Below, piece after piece: positions 1-5,480 of a stretch of DNA of 5,480 bases. The stretch lies in contig CALATR010000812.1 of assembly GCA_937891875.1 (NCBI GenBank), positions 1-5,480 on the forward strand, written 5' to 3'. Every line of letters starts with the position of its first letter. Positions within the stretch are counted from its first letter, which is position 1. Origin of the DNA: an uncultured Pseudomonadota bacterium. GTDB taxonomy: Bacteria > Myxococcota_A > UBA796 > GCA-2862545. The notes beneath the pieces were generated by a model. That model did no database searches and had not been told where the DNA came from. It saw only the letters and a program-made list of their open reading frames with translations. Both the position numbers and the translations under genes were made by a program.

Positions 1-371
1 CAATCGAAGTAGAGCACGGTCTCGTCACCCACCAGCACGAGCGCGGTGCCCCCAGGGGTCACGGTGGGGATGCCCACGCTCGTCGGCGGCACCTCGAGCA
101 CCGGATCGAACCCGCGTGCGCCCGGAGGGAGCCCTCCGTCCGAGCCGTGCGGAGGATCGGCCCACTCGGGCGTCGACGCGTCCGCAGGGGCTCCGCTGCC
201 CTCGTCGGACAGGGAGGCGACGGCGTCGAGGGTCTGGCCGAGGGAGTCCTGCTGCTCCGGCGCGACCTCGTGGGGTGTGGACGCGAGGTCGGAGGCGGTG
301 GGGCGTGCGGGTCCCGAGCGGATCTGCGCAGGCATGTGCGAGGGTCGCTTGTGCCGCGCCCTCGCGCTCAT
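1..371 (-). CDS. N-terminal part of an unrecognised protein with a disordered Pro/Ser-rich head (runs off left edge)
   Basis: The minus strand is open from an ATG at 371-369 to the left edge, giving 123 complete codons; the 3' end lies outside. I chose this start because GAGAGG lies 6 nt upstream (383-378), the in-frame alternative ATG at 335 has no such site, and a TAG closes the frame further upstream at 437-435. Third codon positions are strongly G/C. The protein starts MSARARHKRP, with no signal peptide or lipobox. Residues 15-95 are rich in Pro, Ser, Ala, Asp and Gly and contain no hydrophobic stretch, so they are probably disordered. From about residue 92 the sequence becomes beta-like (VPPTSVGIPTVTPGG, then LVLVGDETVLYFD), perhaps the start of a folded domain. 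I do not recognise the family. It is divergent from the exported-protein gene at 630. Confidence 0.7.
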   Translation of the reverse strand, partial: MSARARHKRPSHMPAQIRSGPARPTASDLASTPHEVAPEQQDSLGQTLDAVASLSDEGSGAPADASTPEWADPPHGSDGGLPPGARGFDPVLEVPPTSVGIPTVTPGGTALVLVGDETVLYFD

Positions 372-377
372 GGCCAG

Positions 378-383
378 CCTCTC
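378..383 (-). promoter_or_regulatory. Ribosome binding site GAGAGG
   Basis: On the minus strand GAGAGG precedes the ATG at 371 by 6 nt. It favours this start over the in-frame ATG at 335, which has no purine-rich element upstream. Confidence 0.5.
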
Positions 384-550
384 AGGGCGCGCAGGTCGGA
401 CATCTTCCCTCCCGGAGCACGGTTCGATCCAGTGCTACCGGGCGTCCGACCCGTTCTCCACTCACCCCTCGCTCACCAGAACGAGCCAGTTACAACGCCA
501 CCTCTCGTGATGGCCACCAGTCGCCCTGTTCCTGCAGACTCATCTCGAAC

Positions 551-589
551 GTGCGAGGGGCGGGCGTGCTGTCTCCGCCCGAAACGCAC
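551..589 (+). promoter_or_regulatory. Imperfect inverted repeat upstream of the exported-protein gene
   Basis: Two nested stems share one centre. The outer pair is GTGCG (551-555) with CGCAC (585-589). The inner pair is GGGCGG (558-563) with CCGCCC (575-580), around an 11-nt loop. A 2-nt bulge and a 4-nt bulge separate the stems. It ends 40 nt before the ATG at 630, so it could be a leader RNA hairpin or an operator. In DNA this rich in G and C it could also be chance. Confidence 0.25.
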
Positions 590-618
590 ACCACCCGCTG
601 CCGTGCAAAATGGGCGAT

Positions 619-624
619 GGAGGG
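619..624 (+). promoter_or_regulatory. Ribosome binding site GGAGGG
   Basis: GGAGGG lies 5 nt before the ATG at 630. It fixes that start, even though the frame stays open upstream to at least 147, because the signal peptide begins exactly there. Confidence 0.75.
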
Positions 625-629
625 CATCC

Positions 630-1481
630 ATGAACGCATTCACGCAGCAACTCCTGTCTTCGGCTGCCCTGCTCCTGGCGGCCGTGCTGGGGATCGGCAG
701 TGCCTCGTCGGCGGAGCCTGGTCGGCCAGCCAGCAGTGCTCCCCAGGGGAGCTCCGCGCAGGTCTCGCCTCAGTCGGTCGCCCCGCAGCTGCACGGCACG
801 CTGTGTCGACCGGCCACGTTGGACGGACCGTGTGATCAGCCGGTGAAGGAGTTCGCCAGCGGTGAGCCGATCCAGGTGCACGTCACCGTCACCGACGCGG
901 AGGCAGACACGGAGGTCCGATCCGAGGTCTTCCACGGTGACCTGCTGCTCGAGCACCACGTCGCCACGCCGGAGATCGCAGACCCCGAACCTGGCGCTCG
1001 GTACGAGCTGACCCAGACCCACAAGTTCGAACGACCCGGCGGCCTCCTGCCCAGCCAGGCCTACCGGATCGACCTGCGCCTCGACGGCGCTCTCATGCAG
1101 AGCCTGCCGTTCAGCGTGGCCCGTCCACCGCAGTCGTCGGGCCCGATCCTCTGGCGACGGGGCGGGCTGATGCGCGGCGAGCCCGACAGCCAGGCCCTCA
1201 CCGAGACTCGCTCCTTCACGCCGAGCGACGTGTTGGTCGTCTGGGGGGACCTTCGCGCCGGCACGGGCTCCTGGGTGCTGGTCGAGTTCTTCCACGAGGG
1301 GCAGAAGCAGACCCTGTCGCTCGTGAGCACGCCGTTCGCGCAGAACCACGATGACCTGCGGCTCGAGCTGCGGCTCGAAGAGCGGGACCGGCTGAAGCCG
1401 GGCTCATGGGAAGCGGTGGTGTACGGTGACGGCACCGAGCTCGACCGCCTCCCCTTCGATGTCGTGGCCGAGTCTCCCTGA
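630..1481 (+). CDS. Exported protein with two copies of a beta-rich domain, unknown function
   Basis: This is a 283-residue protein with a signal peptide. After MNAFTQQ comes a hydrophobic core (about residues 8-22, LLSSAALLLAAVLGI), then SASSA before Glu29, which fits signal peptidase I cleavage after Ala28. There is no lipobox cysteine, so a periplasmic or secreted product is likely. Residues 30-53 are a Pro/Ser/Gln linker. Two similar units follow, at about 55-164 and 172-279. The first has Phe76, then FHG at 101-103, VATP at 111-114 and LPFSV at 159-163. The second has Phe196, then FHEG at 221-224, VSTP at 232-235 and LPFDV at 274-278. Spacing matches throughout, which points to internal duplication. 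Cys59 and Cys68, the only cysteines of the mature part, may form a disulfide in unit one. I do not recognise the family; a ligand-binding or structural role in the envelope is a guess. It converges on the lipoprotein gene 47 bp downstream. Confidence 0.85.
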   Translation: MNAFTQQLLSSAALLLAAVLGIGSASSAEPGRPASSAPQGSSAQVSPQSVAPQLHGTLCRPATLDGPCDQPVKEFASGEPIQVHVTVTDAEADTEVRSEVFHGDLLLEHHVATPEIADPEPGARYELTQTHKFERPGGLLPSQAYRIDLRLDGALMQSLPFSVARPPQSSGPILWRRGGLMRGEPDSQALTETRSFTPSDVLVVWGDLRAGTGSWVLVEFFHEGQKQTLSLVSTPFAQNHDDLRLELRLEERDRLKPGSWEAVVYGDGTELDRLPFDVVAESP

Positions 1482-1504
1482 CCGCGCTCCGTCCCCCGAC
1501 TCGT

Positions 1505-1519
1505 GCACCGACAGGGTGC
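1505..1519. terminator. Small stem-loop in the convergent gap
   Basis: GCACC (1505-1509) pairs with GGTGC (1515-1519) around GACAG, with one possible wobble pair outside. It lies between the facing stops at 1481 and 1529, where a bidirectional terminator would be expected. The stem is short and neither side has a T-run, so intrinsic termination is uncertain. Confidence 0.3.
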
Positions 1520-1528
1520 GCCCCCATC

Positions 1529-3676
1529 CTACGGATTCAGCACGAACGTGCCGCCCGGGAACCAGTTCCACGAGCTCGCTCCCGGGCACACCGTGTCCTT
1601 GGACTCGATGCGCAGGACGTACTCGTCGCCGTCCGTGCCGGTGCCCTTGATCTTCGAGAAGCTGACCACGTCGGAGAACTTGATCCGCCCCAGGGTCGAG
1701 CCGCCCGTGTAGGAGTACGTGTCGACCACCGTGCCGTTGATCATGACGTCGAAGCGCAGCGTGCCGACCTTGCACGTGCTGGTGGTGCGGTCGTCCATCT
1801 CCACGGTGTAGTCGAGCTCGTCCACGTCGGTGACGCCAGTGCCCTTGAAGGTCTCGGTCACGTAGTCGCCGGCTCGGAAGAACGCGCCGCCGCCGCCGGA
1901 GCCCAGAGTGCCGCTCTTGGTGCTGGAGCCCGTGGACGGGAAGTCGAGCTCTGCGGTGAGCCCGGAGGTGCGGGCCTCGCCGTGCTCGCTGTCGTCCTCG
2001 CCATCGCTGGCGACCACCGTGCACACGACGCGCTCGTCCTCGCTCCAGTCCCCTCCGGACAGGGTGTCGTTCGTGTAGGTCGTGGTGGTGCCGCGCACCG
2101 GTGCGCCCTCGACCGTCCAGGCGAAGGTGTAGGTGATGGAGTCGCCGTCGGCGTCGGTGGAGGCCGTGTCGATCACGCAGGTGATGTCGTCGCCCGCGGT
2201 CGGCTCGGCCGGGTCCAGCGAGAGCTCCGGCGCGCTCGGCGCGCTGTTGAGCACGGTGATGGTCCTGGTGGTCAGCGTGTCGCTGGTTCCCTCGCCATCG
2301 CTCGCCGAGACAATGGCGTAGATCTCGTCGTCCTTGTCGAACCAGGTGGCCCCGTCGAGGGTGGCGGTGGTGTGCGACACCTTGGTGGAGTTGACGTACC
2401 ACTCGATGACGGTGCTCAGCGCGTCGCCGTCGGGATCGGACGCGATGATCGTCGCCTCCAGGGCGGTGTCGGTGAACACGTCGGTCGGCGCGAGGCTGAC
2501 GCCGTCGATCTCGGGCAGGTTGTTCCCGCCGATCACCTCGTTGCTGGTGACCGGATCGCCGTCGTCGGTGCCATCTGTGGGCGTGACCCGCACCGTGATC
2601 CGCGCGTCCCGGGAGAAGCGGGACGAGGGCAGGGAGGCCGTGGTGCCGGACTCCCGCCCATCGACAAACCAGGTGTACTTCAGGGTGACGGCGTCCCCGT
2701 CCGCGTCAAAGGTCTCGCCCGGGGTGGCGACCACGATGTCCTCGCGGGTGGGCAGCTCGGGTGCGATGGTCACATCCGCCAGGGTCGGCGGGGTGTTGAG
2801 CACCTCCACCGGCGCGCTGGTCACCGGGCTGCCCGAGTCGTCGCCGTCGAAGGGCGTCAGCTCGCAGGTGACCCGATCGCCGCGGACGAAGCCCCCGGAC
2901 AGCGCGCCGTCCTCGCCCGGGACCTCCGATCCGTTGACAAACCAGCGGACCGTGTAGTCCTCCGCGTCCTCGTCGATGTCCTCCCAGCCCGAGCCAACAC
3001 AGGTCAGGACCGCGCTGCGCTGGACCCGGCCGCCGTCGGCCTGCACCGTGGCGGCCTCGACCGAGGGGGGCGTGTTTGAGATGGTCACCGACACGACGGC
3101 GTCCTCGCTGTCGGCCTCACCGTCGTTGGCGGACACCACCGCCTCCCAGACGTCGCCCTTGTTGGTCCGCTCGGAGGGCACCCGCTTTCCGTCCAGCTCC
3201 GTCGGCGAGCCGTTGAGGATCCAGCGGTACGTGAGCGTGAAGGTGTCCCCGTCCGGGTCCCGGCCCTCGGCGTCCAGGGTCAACGCCTCGGTGGTTCGGG
3301 GGTTCTCCGGCGAGATCGCGGCGGTGACCTCCGGCGGGGAGTTGACGATCACCGCCGATGCCGTCGCAGCGGTACCGGGCTTCTTCCCGTCCGTCGGGAT
3401 GACCGAGACCTCCCAGGTCTCGCCCTTGCTGGTCAGCGCCCGCGGAAGCGTCTGGGCGGTGGCGTCCGGCACCGCCTCACCGTCCCGGCTCCACCGGTAG
3501 GTGTACTGCACGCTGTCGCCATTGTCGTCGACGGCCTCGGAGTCGATGACCACCGTCAGGTCCTCGGTGGTCGAGGGGGCCTCGGGCGTGAGCGAGATCG
3601 ACAGGCCCTCGGGCGCGGCGTTGCAGCCGGCGAGGGCGATCAGGCTGACCAGGGTGACCGAGAAGTGGCGAAGCAT
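1529..3676 (-). CDS. Outer-membrane-type lipoprotein with six Ig/PKD-like repeats and a C-terminal beta-domain
   Basis: This 715-residue protein starts at the ATG at 3676, which has AGGAGG 6 nt upstream and is followed by a lipoprotein signal peptide. The lipobox is LAGC at residues 15-18, so Cys18 would be lipidated; Asn at +2, not Asp, is compatible with outer-membrane sorting. Six tandem beta-sandwich repeats follow, at about 24-112, 114-201, 203-294, 296-384, 387-477 and 479-571. Most carry an acidic D-x-D/N-G-D loop (50-54, 140-144, 324-328, 414-418, 508-512), then an aromatic-Trp strand (for example YRW 150-152, YTWFVDG 334-340). N-x-P-P-type linkers join them (112-115, 201-204, 294-297). 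The acidic loops resemble calcium-binding loops of cadherin/PKD-like folds, but calcium binding is inferred. Repeats 3 and 6 carry likely disulfides, Cys226-Cys271 and Cys500-Cys552. After a Gly/Ser-rich stretch (581-598) comes a different domain, 599-715, with Cys635 and Cys697 and the motif SSWNWFPGG (701-709). The repeats probably form a stalk displaying this domain outside the cell. Exact function is unknown. Confidence 0.88.
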   Translation of the reverse strand: MLRHFSVTLVSLIALAGCNAAPEGLSISLTPEAPSTTEDLTVVIDSEAVDDNGDSVQYTYRWSRDGEAVPDATAQTLPRALTSKGETWEVSVIPTDGKKPGTAATASAVIVNSPPEVTAAISPENPRTTEALTLDAEGRDPDGDTFTLTYRWILNGSPTELDGKRVPSERTNKGDVWEAVVSANDGEADSEDAVVSVTISNTPPSVEAATVQADGGRVQRSAVLTCVGSGWEDIDEDAEDYTVRWFVNGSEVPGEDGALSGGFVRGDRVTCELTPFDGDDSGSPVTSAPVEVLNTPPTLADVTIAPELPTREDIVVATPGETFDADGDAVTLKYTWFVDGRESGTTASLPSSRFSRDARITVRVTPTDGTDDGDPVTSNEVIGGNNLPEIDGVSLAPTDVFTDTALEATIIASDPDGDALSTVIEWYVNSTKVSHTTATLDGATWFDKDDEIYAIVSASDGEGTSDTLTTRTITVLNSAPSAPELSLDPAEPTAGDDITCVIDTASTDADGDSITYTFAWTVEGAPVRGTTTTYTNDTLSGGDWSEDERVVCTVVASDGEDDSEHGEARTSGLTAELDFPSTGSSTKSGTLGSGGGGAFFRAGDYVTETFKGTGVTDVDELDYTVEMDDRTTSTCKVGTLRFDVMINGTVVDTYSYTGGSTLGRIKFSDVVSFSKIKGTGTDGDEYVLRIESKDTVCPGASSWNWFPGGTFVLNP

Positions 3677-3682
3677 GCGGGA

Positions 3683-3688
3683 CCTCCT
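3683..3688 (-). promoter_or_regulatory. Ribosome binding site AGGAGG for the lipoprotein
   Basis: A perfect AGGAGG on the minus strand sits 6 nt before the ATG at 3676. It decides the start, because the same frame is open without a stop for hundreds of bases upstream into the TPR gene. No clear promoter hexamers are visible in the 98 bp between 3677 and 3774. Confidence 0.8.
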
Positions 3689-3824
3689 GGCCCCCACGGT
3701 AGATGCTCGCGGAGGGGAGTCGCAGGAGAATCGTGACATCCAGGGGTTCGTGGACATGGAGTTGACGAGCCGGATCAACCCGGCGAGCCCCCTCCCCCGC
3801 GCCGGCCTCGAGCCCTCGCCTCTC

Positions 3825-3844
3825 GGACCAGCTGCAGGACCAGC
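3825..3844. repeat. Short direct repeat at the TPR frame break
   Basis: GGACCAGC occurs at 3825-3832 and again at 3837-3844, separated by TGCA, a 12-bp period. It coincides with the inferred frame change of the TPR gene. Slippage by a whole unit would keep frame, so the repeat alone does not explain the shift. Confidence 0.5.
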
Positions 3845-4454
3845 CTGCCGGCGCTGGTCGTGCAGGAGCGCCAGGCAGTCGTCCCAGGCCGAGCCCGCAG
3901 CCTCCAGGTCCCCGCGCAGCTGGAGCAGGATGGCTCGCAGGGCCAGCGCCTGGCCTCGGATCCGGGGGTCCTCCTGCACGGTCGAGCTGACGTCCGACAG
4001 GTCCAACAGCGCCTGGGCCCGGTCCAGCTCGCCCTGGGCCAGCAGGAAACCAGCCAGGTTCAACCTGGCAACCCACAGGCTTGTCCGCTGGCCGGCCCGG
4101 GCGGCGGCGACGAGGGCTCGATCCGTGTCCAGCTGGGCGCGCTCGGCATCGCCGGCCTCGATGGCGAGCATGGCCCGCAGGGCCTCCAGCATGGCCTGCA
4201 CTGCGAAGGGCAGGCCGTCGGCGTCGATGCCCGCTACGCAGGCTTCGGCCTCCACACGCCGGTCCAGACCGACGAGCAGGTGGGCCAGCGTGATCGCCGT
4301 GCGCGCTCTCGCTTCGTGGTGCGGTGTCAGGCTCTCGAGCGCAGTCCGCAGCAGCAGCTCCGCGCGGGCAGGATCTCCAGCACGGCGGTGCACCCACGCC
4401 AGGCGGCTGCGCCACACCGCCGCCCGAGTCGGATCGACCGGCTCCAGACTGGCG

Positions 4455-4480
4455 ACCGCGCGGCGGCCCTCAAGGTGCAC
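4455..4480. other. Head-to-head junction of two 5'-truncated genes
   Basis: To the left, convincing TPR coding sequence runs on the minus strand. To the right, convincing beta-helix coding sequence runs on the plus strand, starting abruptly at VHAGTY (4475-4492), normally an internal motif. Neither gene has a start codon with a ribosome binding site, a signal peptide or an N-terminal domain here, and no intergenic space or promoter fits between them. The breakpoint can only be placed to about 25 bp because both frames are open across it. It may be an inversion or deletion breakpoint, or an assembly chimera. Confidence 0.6.
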
Positions 4481-5298
4481 GCGGGCACCTACGCCCTCAC
4501 CAACACCACCAAGGGGGATCTGGACGTCACGGCGCCGATGATCATCGAGGGTGCCGGCACCGGCGCGACGATCGTCACGGCGGCAGGCTTGAACGCAGCT
4601 GGCGCACCGGACCGGGTCTTCGACGCGACCACTGCGGGAGACCTGACCATCAGCGACCTCACCCTGCGGGATGGCACGGTGTTCGGCCGCGGCGGGATCA
4701 TCCGCTCGGACGCCTCGCTCCAGCTCACGGACGTGGTCGTGCTGAACGGACGGTCGACCCTGCAGGGGGGGCTCATCTACAGCACCGACTACGTCTACCT
4801 CGACGGGGCCGAGCTGGTGAACGGACGGGCGGACACGGATGGTGGGGGCCTGGCGACGGGGGCGGGCGGCTCTGTGCAGACGGGATCGCCGTCCACGATC
4901 AGCAACTGCACCCGGGACGTGTAGGAGGCGGGATCTCCCTGTACCACAGCGTCCTGGAGGGGGAGCTGGAGCTGGTCGGCAACACCGCGCAGCTGCGGGG
5001 GGGCGGGATCGGAGCGGACTCGGCGACGGTCGACCTCTGGAACTCCGAGCTACACGACAACGTCTCGATTCGTGGCGCTGGAGGGGCCATCTCCTTGTTG
5101 AGCGGCTCGTTGTCCGTCGAGGACTCGCTGCTGTACGACAACGCGACCACGGGCACCGCGCCCGGCAGCGAGCACGTGCCTCCCCTGTCGTCGGGCAACC
5201 TGGTCGGCGTCGTGCCCAGCTCCTTGTGCACGGCCGAAGACCAGCTCGGCGTCACGCGCTCGAGTCCGTGCGAGGTCGGCGCCATCGAGATCCCGTAG
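4472..5298 (+). pseudogene. Parallel beta-helix (choice-of-anchor-Q-like) protein, 5'-truncated with an internal frameshift
   Basis: The first frame (to the TAG at 4922-4924) reads VHAGTYALTNTT, then an IIEGAG coil and repeated coils with GG-I/L turns. A second frame starts at Gly 4924 (GGGISLYHS) and continues to the TAG at 5296-5298. Joined, they give about 275 residues of right-handed beta-helix, with GG-I/L motifs roughly every 22-30 residues (for example GRGGII, QGGLIY, GGGLAT, GGGISL, RGGGIGA, GAGGAIS). The C-terminus DQLGVTRSSPCEVGAIE matches the conserved end of choice-of-anchor-Q beta-helix surface proteins (typically DQRG.R...C.xGA.E). Frame one ends ACC CGG GAC GTG; one missing base after GTGTA would restore Val-Tyr-Gly-Gly-Gly, a usual coil sequence, so a 1-bp deletion near 4922-4924 is likely. 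The N-terminus with the signal peptide is missing. Such proteins are secreted or surface-exposed; whether any product is made here is doubtful. Confidence 0.7.
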
Positions 5299-5335
5299 GG
5301 CGGCGGGTGCCGGCTCCGTTCAGGTCCGTGGGGCT

Positions 5336-5357
5336 GCCCGGGCGCAGGCCGCCGGGC
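5336..5357. terminator. Candidate bidirectional terminator hairpin
   Basis: GCCCGG (5336-5341) pairs with CCGGGC (5352-5357) around a 10-nt loop. It sits between the facing stops at 5298 and 5365. There is no T-run on either strand, so it is a weak candidate. Confidence 0.3.
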
Positions 5358-5364
5358 GTCGTGC

Positions 5365-5480
5365 TCAGGGGCGCGCGATCATCGACCCCAGCTCACACAC
5401 CCAGGTCACGCGAAGCGTCTGTTCGCCCGGCAGGATCGGCTTGCCGTCGCTGCGCCGGAGGCAAATGCCTATGAGTTCCA
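5365..5480 (-). CDS. C-terminal 37 residues of an unrecognised protein (runs off right edge)
   Basis: On the minus strand one frame is open from the right edge to TGA at 5367-5365. It reads ELIGICLRRSDGK, then PILPGEQTLRVTWVCELG and ends SMIARP. The alternating hydrophobic pattern and the third positions (mostly G/C) look coding; the other two frames on this strand hit stops within the stretch. Two cysteines, one in GICLRR and one in WVCELG, are present. The fragment is too short to assign a family. It converges on the beta-helix gene across a 66-bp gap. Confidence 0.55.
   Translation of the reverse strand, partial: ELIGICLRRSDGKPILPGEQTLRVTWVCELGSMIARP

Larger units (their letters stand above)
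372..629. promoter_or_regulatory. Divergent intergenic region
   Basis: This 258-bp stretch separates two genes transcribed away from each other, so it should hold promoters for both. I see no clean pair of -35 and -10 hexamers on either strand. The best A/T-containing spots, TTACAA at 490-495 and CAAAAT at 606-611, are weak, and the second lies too close to the downstream ribosome binding site. An imperfect hairpin sits at 551-589 and is listed separately. Confidence 0.4.
3775..4480 (-). pseudogene. C-terminal fragment of a TPR-repeat protein, 5'-truncated and probably frameshifted
   Basis: Reading leftwards from 4480, about 213 residues form at least five TPR-like helical hairpins. Counted from the GTG at 4480, they lie at about 22-50, 57-87, 98-126, 138-163 and 175-206. 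Each has the Leu/Ala pattern, and most have a Gly-Asp or Gly-Glu turn between helices (AGD 34-36, AGD 109-111, QGE 149-151, RGD 189-191). Such arrays form protein-binding solenoids; in myxobacteria-like genomes they often end serine/threonine kinases or signalling ATPases, but no catalytic domain is present here. The 5' part is missing: to the right of about 4480 the opposite strand codes instead. Near 3841 third positions become A/T-rich in this frame (GCT GGT CCT GCA GCT GGT), while the neighbouring frame continues with GC-rich third positions (VLQLVREARARG) and stops at TGA 3777-3775. I infer a small indel there. The GTG at 4480 is not a credible native start. Confidence 0.65.

Noticed and set aside
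606..611. CAAAAT as a -10 promoter element
   Set aside because: A transcript starting about 7 nt downstream would begin inside or next to the ribosome binding site at 619-624, and no matching -35 element is visible.
540..1349. Minus-strand open frame opposite the exported-protein gene
   Set aside because: It is antisense to a gene with a signal peptide, good ribosome binding site and internal duplication. Its translation is Arg/Gly-rich without domain features.
1404..2402. Minus-strand open frame rich in His and Arg overlapping the lipoprotein's 3' end
   Set aside because: It is an out-of-frame shadow of the lipoprotein on the same strand, with biased His/Arg composition typical of shifted GC-rich coding sequence.
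1982..3079. Long plus-strand open frame opposite the lipoprotein gene
   Set aside because: It is antisense to a well-supported gene. Its Gly/Arg/Val/Asp-rich translation follows from the complementary codons of the repeats, and no ribosome binding site or domain is visible.
1529..3676. The six lipoprotein repeats as a DNA repeat array or CRISPR
   Set aside because: The repetition is at protein level, with units of about 90 residues and strongly diverged nucleotides. There are no short identical repeats with uniform spacers.
4455..4480. A mobile-element insertion as the cause of the junction
   Set aside because: There are no terminal inverted repeats, target duplications, transposase or integrase genes, or tRNA attachment site near the junction or elsewhere in the window.
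4839..5474. Plus-strand open frame running past the beta-helix stop
   Set aside because: It is Arg-rich and out of frame with the beta-helix coils. The downstream part overlaps the 3' end of the minus-strand gene at 5365-5480.

Overview
The window is GC-rich bacterial DNA with strong G/C preference at third codon positions. It carries secreted and surface-type proteins: a lipoprotein with tandem Ig/PKD-like domains, a TPR-repeat protein and a parallel beta-helix protein with a choice-of-anchor-Q-like C-terminus. This mix is common in Myxococcota and related former Deltaproteobacteria, so I infer that kind of organism. No rRNA, tRNA or diagnostic housekeeping gene is present to confirm it.

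Layout from left to right. (1) The 5' part of an unrecognised minus-strand gene (371 to the left edge) has a Pro/Ser/Asp-rich, probably disordered N-terminus. (2) A 258-bp divergent intergenic region follows, with an imperfect hairpin at 551-589. (3) A plus-strand gene (630-1481) encodes a 283-residue exported protein made of two copies of one beta-rich domain. (4) It converges, across a 47-bp gap with a small stem-loop, on a 715-residue minus-strand lipoprotein (3676-1529) with six Ig/PKD-like repeats and a separate C-terminal beta-domain. (5) Upstream of the lipoprotein on the same strand is the C-terminal part of a TPR protein (about 4480-3775), which lacks its 5' part and appears frameshifted near 3841. 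(6) At about 4455-4480 this meets, head to head, a plus-strand beta-helix gene fragment that also lacks its 5' part and has a frameshift at about 4922 (end 5298). (7) After a 66-bp convergent gap comes the last 37 codons of another minus-strand gene running off the right edge.

The exported protein and the lipoprotein look like intact genes with good ribosome binding sites. No shared pathway can be shown. The TPR gene and the lipoprotein are co-directional, 98 bp apart if the frameshift is accepted, and may have been co-transcribed. The most unusual structure is the junction of two 5'-truncated genes pointing away from each other, each with a frame break. This suggests either a real inversion with gene decay or a chimeric/error-containing assembly. 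I see no convincing evidence of a new defence, mobile or biosynthetic system.
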